Assembly (NCBI GenBank): GCA_024689865.1
Contig: JAILDA010000021.1
Location: 1-41,896 of the forward strand
Origin: Clostridia bacterium
Lineage (GTDB): Bacteria; Bacillota; Clostridia; Peptostreptococcales; Anaerovoracaceae
DNA length: 41,896 bases
Direction of reading: 5' to 3'
The notes under the pieces are model-generated. The model was not told the DNA's origin. It ran no database searches and was given only the letters and a program-made list of their open reading frames with translations. Both the position numbers and the translations under genes were made by a program. This document shows positions 8,201 through 17,867 of the stretch, in pieces (position 1 is the first letter of the stretch; every line of letters starts with the position of its first letter).

Positions 8201-11077
8201 CTACAGATCCAGCATCTCCATGTCCTTAAACTCTGCCAGCTGAGACTCCTGTCCTACTACGGCTACTCTGCCGTTTTCGGCCATGGTGTCCGCTATCTTT
8301 GCGCACCAGAGCAGTTTGCCATAGTCCGTTGCCAGCATCTGAGTCCTTGCTTTCTTGAACATGTCGAAAGTAATGCCTGACATGAAGAACTGATCCGCCT
8401 GCGCGCCTCTCTGTTCCGGAGAGAGCAGCGGCTCCGTAGCCGCGATCGAAGCGATTATGAAGTTATCCAGCGGAACCTTTGCCTCGCAGAGCTTCCTCAG
8501 GTGGTCGCCAAGCTGCTTGTTGATGTCTATGGATCTTGCCGGGGTAGGATCGCGGAAGGAATAGGTGCTTACGTAGCCCCTGGCATTGGCGCGGAATCCT
8601 GTTCCGTATGCTCCGCCCTGAACGCGCACCTGGTTCCACAGGAAGTCGTAGGAAAGGATGTTGCTCGCGACTCCCAGGCTTCCGTCGTACGCGCCGTCCT
8701 CTGCGGAAAGCTTGTAGGACTGCGCGCTGAAACCTGTCAGCGACGGTATCCTTATTCCTGCCTTGGCCGGCAGACCGGACTTGTATTCCGCTTCGACTCC
8801 CGCGCAGGTACCGACCGGCAGGGAGTTTATAAGGTCTCCCAGCGGAATGTATTCCGTGGCGGTCTCGCTTGCTATCAGCCTGCTCCTGCAGCACGCGTCC
8901 TTAAGGCTGCCCGCCAGAAGCGCGGAGTAAGCCTCGAATCGTTCGTCGAAGTTCTCCACCAGTTCGTGGAGCCTCTTGACGAAGGAGTATCCGCCTATGG
9001 CGTCCAGAGCTGCCGCAGCGGAAGAATATCCGGAAGAGGCTACGGTCACCGCGTAAGCGATACCCATGCCGACCAGAGCCTGTCTGGCTCCCATGTCGGA
9101 CTGCACCATTATGTTCTTTATCTTTTCCTTATCGCTGAAGTCCGTGGTAAGGAGGATCTCCTTTATAAGGTCTTCGGCTATCTCAAGGTTCTCTTCCAGC
9201 ACGCTTGCGCTTACGGTAAAGTTGGGCATGGCCGCGCCTGTGCCGCCTATCCTCTCGAACGCGTTGAGCTTAAACGTAAGGGCTCCCAGATAAGTCTTTA
9301 TGTCCCTTGCAAGCTCGGCGCTGGTATGGTCCGCGGTGGGAAGCTCTCCCAGGAGTCTGGACAGACCGCTGAGGTCCGCCAGTTCCTCCAGGCTCTTGTC
9401 AGCCAGCGAGAAGTACAGGTTGATGTTAACTATTCCGCGGCTCGGCACCGGATGGTACATTACCGCAACGCCGTTCTCGTCCTTAAGTTCGGTCTTGTCC
9501 CACTGGGGATCTTCGGAGACCTCGGACAGCGGCAGCTTGGGCAGTGTGGCCTTAGCCTCCGGGCTGTCCTCTGTCTGCTGCCACTTAAGCAGCGACTCGT
9601 TCATCTTTTTGTTTGCCGCAAAGTCCTCCTCGGTCCAGGAAGCACGTATGACCTCGAGCCTCTGCCTTTCGGCTTCGTCCTTTTCGTCCGCGGCGGTGTA
9701 GGAAGCGTTTGCGTGCAGCTTGCACATATTCTCGTCGCTCATCAGCTCCTTAAGCAGCGCTTCGTAATAGCCTGTGCCCTGCTTTTCCTTCAGCGAAGCG
9801 TAGAGACCGTCCACTGCCAGGAAAGCCATGGGATCTCCGCCGTGCAGCCATGTTATGAAGGACTTTATGCACCTTATAAGGCCTGCAGGCTCCTGCGGGG
9901 ACTTGAAGCTGAACTCGCTGCGGTTGAGCGCGGCGGTTATCTCCCTGGAGTCTATGCCCTCTTCCGCAAGCTTAAAGCAGGTGTCCTGGGCAAGCTTCCA
10001 CAGCTCGTCCTCCTTGCCGTCCTTTATGTTCTTGAACTGCATCATGAACGATGCCTGCGGAATGTCGTCCAGTGTGTCCACGCTCAGGTCCTGAGCAAGG
10101 CCGGAATCCAGGACTGCCTTCTTCAGCGGGGAATCGTTGGTACCGGTAAGCACGCTGAAGAGTATCTCCGCGGCTATCATCTTTTCCAGTTCTCCGGGGC
10201 CGGCGAATATCTTACCTGCCACCAGTCTGCCCTTATTCTCCGCGCTCTCTTCCTTTGCCAGAGCGTAGTCTACGGTCTTCTCGAAAGCTCCGGGGACCTG
10301 AAGCTCGAAGGTCGGAAGATCCTCCAGCTTCCCGTGCCTTGAAAGGTAGGAATCTATCATCTCCAAGGTCTTTTCCAGAGGAACGTCGCCGTCAAGGAAC
10401 ACCTTGGCGTTGGACGGATGATAGAACCTCTTGTAAGTCCTGATGAATTCTTCGTAGGTAAGATCGGTTATGACCGCCGGGTCTCCGCCGGAGTTTACGC
10501 CGTAGCAGTTGTCCGGATAGAGCACTGTAAGCATCTCTTCGGAAAGGAAACCGTCCGCGTCGGACAGAGCGCCTTTCATCTCGTTGAATACGACGCCCTT
10601 GTAGGACAGCCTGCCGTCCTCGTCCTGCTCTATGTGCCAGCCCTCCTGGTAGAGGATGTTGGGATCCTTAAGGATGCGCGGAGCGAACACCGCGTCCAGA
10701 TACACACTGGTAAGGTTAAGGAAATCCCTTTCGTTGCGGCTGGACACCGGGTACATGGTCTTATCCTGGAAGGTCATGGCGTTCAGGAAGGTGTTCATGG
10801 ATCCCTTGATCAGATCCACGAAAGGCTCCTTTACCGGATACTTGTCCGATCCGCAGAGCACGGAGTGCTCCAGTATGTGGAATACGCCGGTGCTGTTTTC
10901 CGGCAGCGTCTTAAATCCTATGGAAAAGAGCTTGTTCACGTCCTTGTTGTCCACCCAGGCAAGCTGCGCGCCGCTTATGTCGTGGACCATCTCCACAAGC
11001 CTTCCGTCTATCTCTTTTTCTTCTCTGATACGGGTAACCGTAAATCCGTTAAGTTTGCTTCCGACCTTGAGTTCCAT
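8201..11077 (-). CDS. M16C family (presequence protease-like) zinc metallopeptidase
   Basis: 958 aa; inverted zinc motif HILEHSVLCGS (HxxEH), M16C-type GSMNTFLNAMTFQDKTMYPVSS. Confidence 0.9.
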   Translation of the reverse strand: MELKVGSKLNGFTVTRIREEKEIDGRLVEMVHDISGAQLAWVDNKDVNKLFSIGFKTLPENSTGVFHILEHSVLCGSDKYPVKEPFVDLIKGSMNTFLNAMTFQDKTMYPVSSRNERDFLNLTSVYLDAVFAPRILKDPNILYQEGWHIEQDEDGRLSYKGVVFNEMKGALSDADGFLSEEMLTVLYPDNCYGVNSGGDPAVITDLTYEEFIRTYKRFYHPSNAKVFLDGDVPLEKTLEMIDSYLSRHGKLEDLPTFELQVPGAFEKTVDYALAKEESAENKGRLVAGKIFAGPGELEKMIAAEILFSVLTGTNDSPLKKAVLDSGLAQDLSVDTLDDIPQASFMMQFKNIKDGKEDELWKLAQDTCFKLAEEGIDSREITAALNRSEFSFKSPQEPAGLIRCIKSFITWLHGGDPMAFLAVDGLYASLKEKQGTGYYEALLKELMSDENMCKLHANASYTAADEKDEAERQRLEVIRASWTEEDFAANKKMNESLLKWQQTEDSPEAKATLPKLPLSEVSEDPQWDKTELKDENGVAVMYHPVPSRGIVNINLYFSLADKSLEELADLSGLSRLLGELPTADHTSAELARDIKTYLGALTFKLNAFERIGGTGAAMPNFTVSASVLEENLEIAEDLIKEILLTTDFSDKEKIKNIMVQSDMGARQALVGMGIAYAVTVASSGYSSAAAALDAIGGYSFVKRLHELVENFDERFEAYSALLAGSLKDACCRSRLIASETATEYIPLGDLINSLPVGTCAGVEAEYKSGLPAKAGIRIPSLTGFSAQSYKLSAEDGAYDGSLGVASNILSYDFLWNQVRVQGGAYGTGFRANARGYVSTYSFRDPTPARSIDINKQLGDHLRKLCEAKVPLDNFIIASIAATEPLLSPEQRGAQADQFFMSGITFDMFKKARTQMLATDYGKLLWCAKIADTMAENGRVAVVGQESQLAEFKDMEMLDL

Positions 11078-11112
11078 CGTATCCTCCTGTCTTGTTTATC
11101 TGCTGAACGCGC

Positions 11113-12738
11113 TTACTGCAGCGCGTCTATTACGCCTTTAATTCCTTTTTCGTTATATATGTCTTTAAAATACGCTACTTCGTCGTAGATTATTCCGTCT
11201 ATGGCCTGCATGGAAAGAAGCTCCACCGGTGCCTTGTCGTCCGTCATTACGCGGTCCCCGGGAACGTAGCGCGCCATGCCTTTATACACCGTGTCCGACA
11301 TCAGGAAAACGTCGTGATCCATGGTGTTGCTCCTTATGATCAGAGGCCCGTAACCTGCCTTGAACACGTCCATCATGTCCTTATTGTTGGACGCGAACAG
11401 TTCCCTGTTGCTGCTGTAGGTTACGTCTATCGTATAGACTTCGGAGAACAGAGTGCTTATCGTGTCCGCAAGGTAGCTGTTTATGGTGTTCTCCCCTTTG
11501 CCTCGCATACTCATGTTCACCACCAGCACTCCGTCTTCCTTAAGATGGTCCTTTACCAGAGAAAAGAACTCCTTGGACGACATCTGGAAAGGCACGGTTA
11601 TGTCCTGGTACGCGTCCACCATTATCACGTTGTACTTTTCCTCCGAAGCGTTAAGATATGCCCTGCCGTCGTAGGTGTAGACGTTTACGTCTTCGGGTAA
11701 GGCGAAGTACTCTCTGGCAAGATCGGTGATGCTCTGGTCTATCTCCACCGCATCAATCTTGTTTATCCCGAAATGCTTCCGGCACTGCGTCGCGAAGGTG
11801 CCGCTGCCGTTGCCCAGCACCAGGATGGAGAAGTCTTCCTTTTTCTCCGTGTCGTACACGCCGGCCATTACAGGCGCCGCCATGGCGTAGTCGTAGTACA
11901 TTCCCGTAAGTCCGCCGTCCTTCTGATAGACGGACTGCACGCCGAACAGCACGTTGGTGGAAAGGATGACGCTCTTGTCATCCTCGCGGACCTGAAGGTA
12001 GTTGTAGATGGACTCGCCTTCATAGGTAAGATCCTTCTCCCAGAAAGCGAAGTTCCCGGACCAGCCGAAAACGCAGCAGACCACGAACAGTATAATGCCT
12101 ACTGCTGTCCTTACCGGAGACACTTTCGAAGAGATGAAGTAGATGACACACAGCGCAAGAAGTATGCCTGCAAAGATCAGGAACGTGACTGCCGTTCCTA
12201 CGCTGGGTATGGTAACGAAGGTAGGCAGGAACGTGCCGATTATGCTGCCCACGGTGTTGCAGGCGCCAAGCCTTCCCACCACCTTGCCGCTGTCGGAAAG
12301 GCTTCCTATGGTATAGGCCGCAAGGCTGGGAGTTACGGTCCCCAGAAGGAACAGCGGGAACACGAACACCACCATGGCGCTTACGAACGCCGCAATTACA
12401 AGAAAGTTGGAGTTTACGGTAAAGATGACGAGCCCGGAGATACCGATGATGATGTATTTGCCCACCACAGGGATGGCAGCTATCCATATCGCTGCCACAA
12501 GCATGCGCCTGTAGAGCTTGTCCGGGTTGGGATCTTTGTCGGCCGAACGGCCTCCGTAGATGTTGCCCAGTGCCATGGCTATCATTACCGTGCCGATGAT
12601 TATCGTGTAAACGATCTGGGACGAACTGAAATACGGCGCCAGAAGCCTGCTCGCGGCAAGCTCCACCGCCATTACGGACATACCTGCGAAGAATTCCGTC
12701 AGGTACAGGTACAGTTTGTTGCTCAGTATCTTACGCAT
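11113..12738 (-). CDS. Membrane-fused spermidine synthase-like protein (N-terminal TM domain plus SAM-methyltransferase-like C-terminus)
   Basis: 541 aa; many N-terminal hydrophobic segments, then ILVLGNGSGTFATQCRKHF...DAVEIDQSITDLAREYF...VIMVDAYQD. Confidence 0.75.
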   Translation of the reverse strand: MRKILSNKLYLYLTEFFAGMSVMAVELAASRLLAPYFSSSQIVYTIIIGTVMIAMALGNIYGGRSADKDPNPDKLYRRMLVAAIWIAAIPVVGKYIIIGISGLVIFTVNSNFLVIAAFVSAMVVFVFPLFLLGTVTPSLAAYTIGSLSDSGKVVGRLGACNTVGSIIGTFLPTFVTIPSVGTAVTFLIFAGILLALCVIYFISSKVSPVRTAVGIILFVVCCVFGWSGNFAFWEKDLTYEGESIYNYLQVREDDKSVILSTNVLFGVQSVYQKDGGLTGMYYDYAMAAPVMAGVYDTEKKEDFSILVLGNGSGTFATQCRKHFGINKIDAVEIDQSITDLAREYFALPEDVNVYTYDGRAYLNASEEKYNVIMVDAYQDITVPFQMSSKEFFSLVKDHLKEDGVLVVNMSMRGKGENTINSYLADTISTLFSEVYTIDVTYSSNRELFASNNKDMMDVFKAGYGPLIIRSNTMDHDVFLMSDTVYKGMARYVPGDRVMTDDKAPVELLSMQAIDGIIYDEVAYFKDIYNEKGIKGVIDALQ

Positions 12739-12757
12739 ATCGGTTTTATTGTTTAAT

Positions 12758-12911
12758 TGCGTCCCGGTCGGTACTTATCCGCCGGACACGCCTCCCGGCT
12801 TGGCGGGGGCCCTCCCAGCGGTACTAAGCTCCGTCTGCGCATGGATGCTTGCCGGTCGCTAAGGACCGGGTTCCCCGACAGTCCTTCGGATAAGCACACG
12901 ACCGGGCCGCA
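12758..12911. other. Structured intergenic element with about 20-bp imperfect terminal inverted repeats (candidate ncRNA/leader or MITE-like element)
   Basis: Arms: tgcg-t-cccggtcg-gta-cttatccg (12758-12781) and cggataag-caca-cgaccggg-c-cgca (12887-12911). Internal hairpin aaggac-cggg-ttc-cccg-aca-gtcctt (12861-12886). No ORF explains it. Confidence 0.6.
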
Positions 12912-12922
12912 TCATCAACAGA

Positions 12923-13468
12923 TCAAAGTTGCCGGCTCATATAAACGCTGCCGTCCGCAAGCCTGTGCCATTCCAGAAGGCCGTTCTCCATGGTCATGTA
13001 GCTGTGCGCTGAGCCGCCCTTGGGTATCGAGACAGAGCCTGGATTGCAGTAGAGGTAACCGTTGTGGTCCTCGCATGCAGGCACGTGAGTGTGACCGTGC
13101 AGAAGGACGTCTATTCCGGACAGCGGCGGAAGATGCCCGGTGTTGTAGTGGTCGCCGTGAGTGGCGAATATGAGTTTTCCGCAGTCCACTATCTGCATGT
13201 ATTCCGCAAGTATGGGAAATTCCAGCACACACTGGTCCACCTCCGCGTCGCAGTTGCCGCGCACGCAGAGGATCTTATCTTTGTAGGCGTTGAGCATCTC
13301 GAACACCTGCATCGGGCCGTATAACTCCGGCAGCGCGTTGCGGGGACCGTGGTAGAGTATGTCCCCCAGAAGCAGTATCTGATCCGCCTTTTCGGTCTCA
13401 GTACGATCCAGAAACTGCCTTGTATATTCAGCGGATCCGTGAAGATCCGAACCTATTATCCATCTCAT
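12923..13468 (-). CDS. YfcE/MJ0936-type phosphodiesterase (metallophosphoesterase)
   Basis: 181 aa; GSDLHGSAEYT, LLLGDILYHGPRN, VRGNCDAEVD, THGDHYN, LLHGHTHVP. Confidence 0.9.
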   Translation of the reverse strand: MRWIIGSDLHGSAEYTRQFLDRTETEKADQILLLGDILYHGPRNALPELYGPMQVFEMLNAYKDKILCVRGNCDAEVDQCVLEFPILAEYMQIVDCGKLIFATHGDHYNTGHLPPLSGIDVLLHGHTHVPACEDHNGYLYCNPGSVSIPKGGSAHSYMTMENGLLEWHRLADGSVYMSRQL

Positions 13469-13512
13469 GTGTTTAGTTTAATTGAACGATTACGAAGCCG
13501 CGTCCGGGCACG

Positions 13513-14199
13513 TCAGCCTCTGTCGAATTTTTCTTTGCCCTGTTTTCTTATAAGGTGCTTTGCGCGCTGCTGCGCGGAGATCTTCTTTGCGGTGGAAGGC
13601 TTCATTACGGAAAAGCCCATACGCCCTATGCGCTCCCTGGGCGCCGCGTAGTAACTGCCGTGGATAAGACTTACAAGACCAAGCTTTTCCATGGCTATGC
13701 GGCCCTCGCCGGTAATTGCGGACTCGTCCACGCGGACGTTTACTATGTCCGCTAGGAACATGTCGTGAGAGCCAAGGGACTTTACCTCGAACACCTTGCA
13801 TTCCAGCTGCACCGGGCTCTCCTTTATGGCCGGACACGAGACTTTTTCGGCCGGCTCCGGTGTAAGCGTAAACTCCAGAGAACCGTCCGGACCGCTCTTA
13901 AGGCTGTGCTTTCCGAACTTTGCCTCCTTGCTTCCGCTTACGCAGCCGCACCAGTCCATGGCAGCAGCCAGAGTCTCCGGAACAAGATTTATCACAAATT
14001 CACCGCTCTCCTTGACTATGTCGTGCGAATGCCTTCTGGGCGTTATGCTTACATATGTACGTGGAGGATCGGAGTTGACGATACCTGTCCAGGCTATGGT
14101 TATTATGTTGTCCGTGCCCTTTTCCGTGCTTCCGCAACTTACCATTACGGCAGGCAGCGGCGCAAGCATGGAGGAAGGCGCAAACGATCTTTTAGACAT
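13513..14199 (-). CDS. Flavin reductase-like (FMN-binding split barrel) family protein
   Basis: 228 aa; PLPAVMVSCGS...NIITIAWTGIVNSDPPRTYVSITPRRHSHDIVKESGEFVINL. Confidence 0.85.
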   Translation of the reverse strand: MSKRSFAPSSMLAPLPAVMVSCGSTEKGTDNIITIAWTGIVNSDPPRTYVSITPRRHSHDIVKESGEFVINLVPETLAAAMDWCGCVSGSKEAKFGKHSLKSGPDGSLEFTLTPEPAEKVSCPAIKESPVQLECKVFEVKSLGSHDMFLADIVNVRVDESAITGEGRIAMEKLGLVSLIHGSYYAAPRERIGRMGFSVMKPSTAKKISAQQRAKHLIRKQGKEKFDRG

Positions 14200-14229
14200 A
14201 ACGTCGGCCTTTCGTTTCTTACTGCCGGA

Positions 14230-15486
14230 TCAATGTGTCTTCCGGTCTATGATGCCCGGATCGTATTTGGAAAAACGTATCATCTGGGAAGACCAGATGC
14301 CGAAATACCCGGAAAAAAGATACGTTACGGCTACTACCAGAAGGAACAGCGTTCCCGCTCCGAATCCGAACATCTCGAAGGCTATCATCAGCGCCGTTAC
14401 GGGACAGTTGGTGACTCCGCAGAATACCGCAGCCGCGCCCAGAGCGGAGCAAAGCGGCGAAGGCAGTCCGCAGACCTGCGCGAACAGATTCCCGAAAGCG
14501 GCTCCCGTAAACAGCGACGGAACTATCTCTCCGCCCTGAAAGCCCCCGCCTAAAGTAACGGCGGTAAGGACGATCTTGATAAGGAAAGCCGCCGGGAAGA
14601 TCTTAAACCCAGGGTCCGAGATGCACTGCTCTATTACGGCAGCTCCGGAACCATTGTACATGCGCGTGCCAATAGCCAGCGTAGCAGCTATGACTACCGC
14701 GGCGGATACAACGATGCGAAGGCAGTCGTTCTTTAAATACTGTTTTTCCAGATGTGCCGTCTTGTGCATCACCCAGCAGAACAGCGCGCTTACCGCGGAG
14801 CAGCATATCGCCAGCAGTATTACCATAAGAATGGTCCTGATGTCGATCTCCGGGACCGCGGCCAGCGTCAGGTCGGCTTCGGAAAGGCCGAACACCTTCT
14901 CCGCCACAAGATGCGCCGTGAGAGCGGAGAACATGCAGGGGGCCAGAGCGGAATGGTACATTACGCCTACGGTGCTTATCTCCATCGACATTATGGTAGC
15001 CGCCAGAGGCGTTCCGAAAAGCGCGGAGAACGCCGCGGACATTCCGCACATTATCGTTCTTCTGCAATCTTCTTCTTTGAATCGCAGAAGATTTCCGAGG
15101 GTGCAGCCCAGGCTTCCGCCTATCTGAAGCGCCGCGCCCTCCCTGCCTGCGGAACCTCCGGTAAGATGCGTAAGAACGGTCCCAACGAAAATGTGCGGCG
15201 CCATCTTACACGGAAGACGGCAGCCCTCCCTTACGCTTTCGATGACGAGGTTGGTACCGCGGACTTCTTTTATCTTAAGCAGCCTCTGCCATCCTACGAT
15301 CGCAAGTCCGGCCGGGATCATGCAGAAAAGCAACCAGGGGTATTCGGAGAAGGCATTGCTTCCCCACCCTATAAGCTTTCCGAATATGCTCGCGGCGCAT
15401 CCGACCACAAGACCGCAGAGTATGCCGAAGAAGATCCATTTAAGTATCGATGCGGCTATTTTTTTTATTTCAGAATTATCTTTCAT
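14230..15486 (-). CDS. CLC family anion transporter, resembling the CLC-F (fluoride/proton antiporter) clade
   Basis: 418 aa; GTVLTHLTGGSAGREGAALQIGGSLG and TLGGGFQGGEIVPSLFTGAAFGN. Confidence 0.82.
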   Translation of the reverse strand: MKDNSEIKKIAASILKWIFFGILCGLVVGCAASIFGKLIGWGSNAFSEYPWLLFCMIPAGLAIVGWQRLLKIKEVRGTNLVIESVREGCRLPCKMAPHIFVGTVLTHLTGGSAGREGAALQIGGSLGCTLGNLLRFKEEDCRRTIMCGMSAAFSALFGTPLAATIMSMEISTVGVMYHSALAPCMFSALTAHLVAEKVFGLSEADLTLAAVPEIDIRTILMVILLAICCSAVSALFCWVMHKTAHLEKQYLKNDCLRIVVSAAVVIAATLAIGTRMYNGSGAAVIEQCISDPGFKIFPAAFLIKIVLTAVTLGGGFQGGEIVPSLFTGAAFGNLFAQVCGLPSPLCSALGAAAVFCGVTNCPVTALMIAFEMFGFGAGTLFLLVVAVTYLFSGYFGIWSSQMIRFSKYDPGIIDRKTH

Positions 15487-15521
15487 TTACTGAAAGGATC
15501 CGTCCCGAAAGACGGATATTA

Positions 15522-16352
15522 TTACTTGTCTTCCTTCTTCTTACCGAGGTATATCGCTCCGTAGAGTATGCCTACGAAGACTCCGCCGCCTATGATGTTG
15601 CCGATGGTGACGGGAAGAAGATTGGCACCGAAGAATCCGCCGAGCGTAAGCGCGGAGGTGTTGACTCCCGCAGCGGCAGCGGCCTGTGCGTAGGCCGGAA
15701 TGCCGTTGGCAAACAGTCCTGCGCTGATGTAATACATGTTAGCGACGCTGTGTTCGAATCCGCAGAGTACGAACATCATGATCGGGAAGAATATTCCTAT
15801 GATCTTTCCGGCTACATCCTTGGCCGCGAAGGAGATCCATACGGCTATGCATACCAGGAAATTGCACATGATGCCCTTAAGAAGAGCGTCGCCGAAAGGC
15901 ATGCTGCACTTAGCGACAGCGGTGGATATGACCGATACCGCCATGCCGTTGCCGAACAGGCTGAACTGATGTCCGAAAGCGCAGAAAGCAGCCACAAGGC
16001 ATCCGCCGATAAGGTTTCCTATGTATACGAACACCCAGTTCTTGAGCATTCCGCCCACCTTTATCTCCTTCTGGAGCAGGGGCAGAGTAAGCAGGCAGTT
16101 TCCGGTAAACAGTTCGCTCCCTGCGAGCAGTACCATAGCAAGTCCGCCCGGGAATACGCAAGCTCCCACGAGCTTGGCTACGGACGCGGCACTGATGGAT
16201 ACGGAAGCCGTGGTGGAGGCAACTCCGCCTACAGCAATGAAAGCGCCCGCGAGAATGCCCAGGAATATCATCTTCCATATGGGTGTGTTGACCTTGCCTT
16301 TTCCGATGTTGATGTAGTTCTTTGCTACTTCAGCCGGTGAAAACAGATTCAT
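15522..16352 (-). CDS. Formate/nitrite transporter (FNT) family channel
   Basis: 276 aa; MNLFSPAEVAKNYINIGKGK, ELFTGNCLLTLPLLQKEI, LLKGIMCNFLVCIAVW, CGFEHSVANMYYI. Confidence 0.92.
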   Translation of the reverse strand: MNLFSPAEVAKNYINIGKGKVNTPIWKMIFLGILAGAFIAVGGVASTTASVSISAASVAKLVGACVFPGGLAMVLLAGSELFTGNCLLTLPLLQKEIKVGGMLKNWVFVYIGNLIGGCLVAAFCAFGHQFSLFGNGMAVSVISTAVAKCSMPFGDALLKGIMCNFLVCIAVWISFAAKDVAGKIIGIFFPIMMFVLCGFEHSVANMYYISAGLFANGIPAYAQAAAAAGVNTSALTLGGFFGANLLPVTIGNIIGGGVFVGILYGAIYLGKKKEDK

Positions 16353-16402
16353 AATGGTTTCCTCCTAATTCTGAAAACGATTAATAATGCGGAATAATAC
16401 TA

Positions 16403-17833
16403 CTATAAAATATCCGTTATAAGTCTTGAAACAGACTCTTTGACCTTTATCCAGTTTGAACGGCGTTCGTAGTCGTCCGTAGTAAGCCTTCTGGAATTCT
16501 TCATGTCATCCTCGAAAGCCTTGCGGAGCTCTATCGCGACTTCCCTGTCGTAAGCGAACACATTGCATTCGAAATTCAGCTCGAAGCTGCGTATGTCGAA
16601 GTTCGCGGAACCTACGCTGGCGGCCTCGTCATCCACGACTATGGTCTTGGAGTGAAGGAATCCCTTCTCGTAGATGTAAGCCTTTGCGCCGTAGCTTACC
16701 AGGGTCCCGAGATTCTGATAAGTTACCCAGTACACGAACGGGTGGTCCGGCATCGGGGGGATCATTATCCTTACGTCCACACCGGACACTGCAGCAGTCT
16801 TTAAAGCCTCGAATATGCTCTCGTCAGGTACAAGATACGGGGTCTGGATGTATATGCTGCGCTTCGCGGAGTTGATCATTTTAAGATAACCGAACTTTAT
16901 CTCCGTCTCCTGGCTCTCGGGTCCGCTGGAGACCACCTGCACTGCGCAGTCCAGCGAGGTGTCCACGGGGTAGTCCGCAACGTTAAGTTCTATCTCCTGG
17001 CCGTTGGCAAAGTTCCAGTCCATTATGAACCTGGAGTCTATGTCGAACACGCTGCCTCCGCGGATGCGAAGGTGGGTATCGCGCCAGCCCTTGAACTTTC
17101 TGCTGTCGCCCACGTATTCCTTAGCGGCGTTAAGACCGCCTATGTAAGCAATGGAGTTGTCTATTATCAGAAGCTTGCGGTGATTGCGGTAGTTGAGCTT
17201 AAGATCCAGCTTGAATATCCTTGCGGGGAAGAAGAACACCACCTGCCCGCCTGCGCTGCGGAGCTCATCGAAGTGCTTGCGGCGCATGCGTCTGCAGCCC
17301 ATGGCGTCCAGGAGGAGCTTTACCTTTACGCCCTCGCTGGCCTTCTCCGTAAGGATGCGGACCAGTTCCAGACCTATGTAGTCCGGCTTCATTATGAAGA
17401 ATTCCATGTTTATGGAGCTCTTTGCCGCCTTCAGGTCCTCGAACATGCTGTTGAAGCATTCCTGCCCGGCCGTAAATATCTTTATCTCGTTATTCTGCGT
17501 AAGATACGCGCTGGCATACTCCTGGTTGAATTTGATCAGCTGCCTCCACGCCGCTGCCTGAGTGTTCACGAAGTGGAAACTGCCCTCGTTGATGCTGCGC
17601 TTCTGGTCCAGCAGGAAAGGATTGTTCCTGAAATGCATGGAACTGGACAGGCTGCTGAGCTTATACCTCGCCAGCAGCTGCGAAAGCATTATGTACAGCA
17701 CTATTCCCGCGCCCGGCAGCACGAAAAGAAGCATGATCCACGCGATGGTGGAAGACGGACGCTTCCTCTCCGCGAAGATTATGAATACACTTATGAATAT
17801 GTTCAGGATGTAGATTACGGTTATCGCTCTCAT
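16403..17833 (-). CDS. cls: Cardiolipin synthase (phospholipase D superfamily)
   Basis: 476 aa; two N-terminal TM segments, two HKD motifs: HRKLLIIDNSIAYIGGLN and HSKTIVVDDEAASVGSANFDIRSF. Confidence 0.92.
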   Translation of the reverse strand: MRAITVIYILNIFISVFIIFAERKRPSSTIAWIMLLFVLPGAGIVLYIMLSQLLARYKLSSLSSSMHFRNNPFLLDQKRSINEGSFHFVNTQAAAWRQLIKFNQEYASAYLTQNNEIKIFTAGQECFNSMFEDLKAAKSSINMEFFIMKPDYIGLELVRILTEKASEGVKVKLLLDAMGCRRMRRKHFDELRSAGGQVVFFFPARIFKLDLKLNYRNHRKLLIIDNSIAYIGGLNAAKEYVGDSRKFKGWRDTHLRIRGGSVFDIDSRFIMDWNFANGQEIELNVADYPVDTSLDCAVQVVSSGPESQETEIKFGYLKMINSAKRSIYIQTPYLVPDESIFEALKTAAVSGVDVRIMIPPMPDHPFVYWVTYQNLGTLVSYGAKAYIYEKGFLHSKTIVVDDEAASVGSANFDIRSFELNFECNVFAYDREVAIELRKAFEDDMKNSRRLTTDDYERRSNWIKVKESVSRLITDIL

Positions 17834-17867
17834 TACACTATGTCTGAAAAACGTGCTTGCCCCGGGA

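Noticed and set aside
15487-15521. Fluoride (crcB) riboswitch upstream of the CLC gene
   Set aside because: The gap is only 35 bp and no crcB-motif consensus was seen there or in the 50 bp upstream of the FNT gene.
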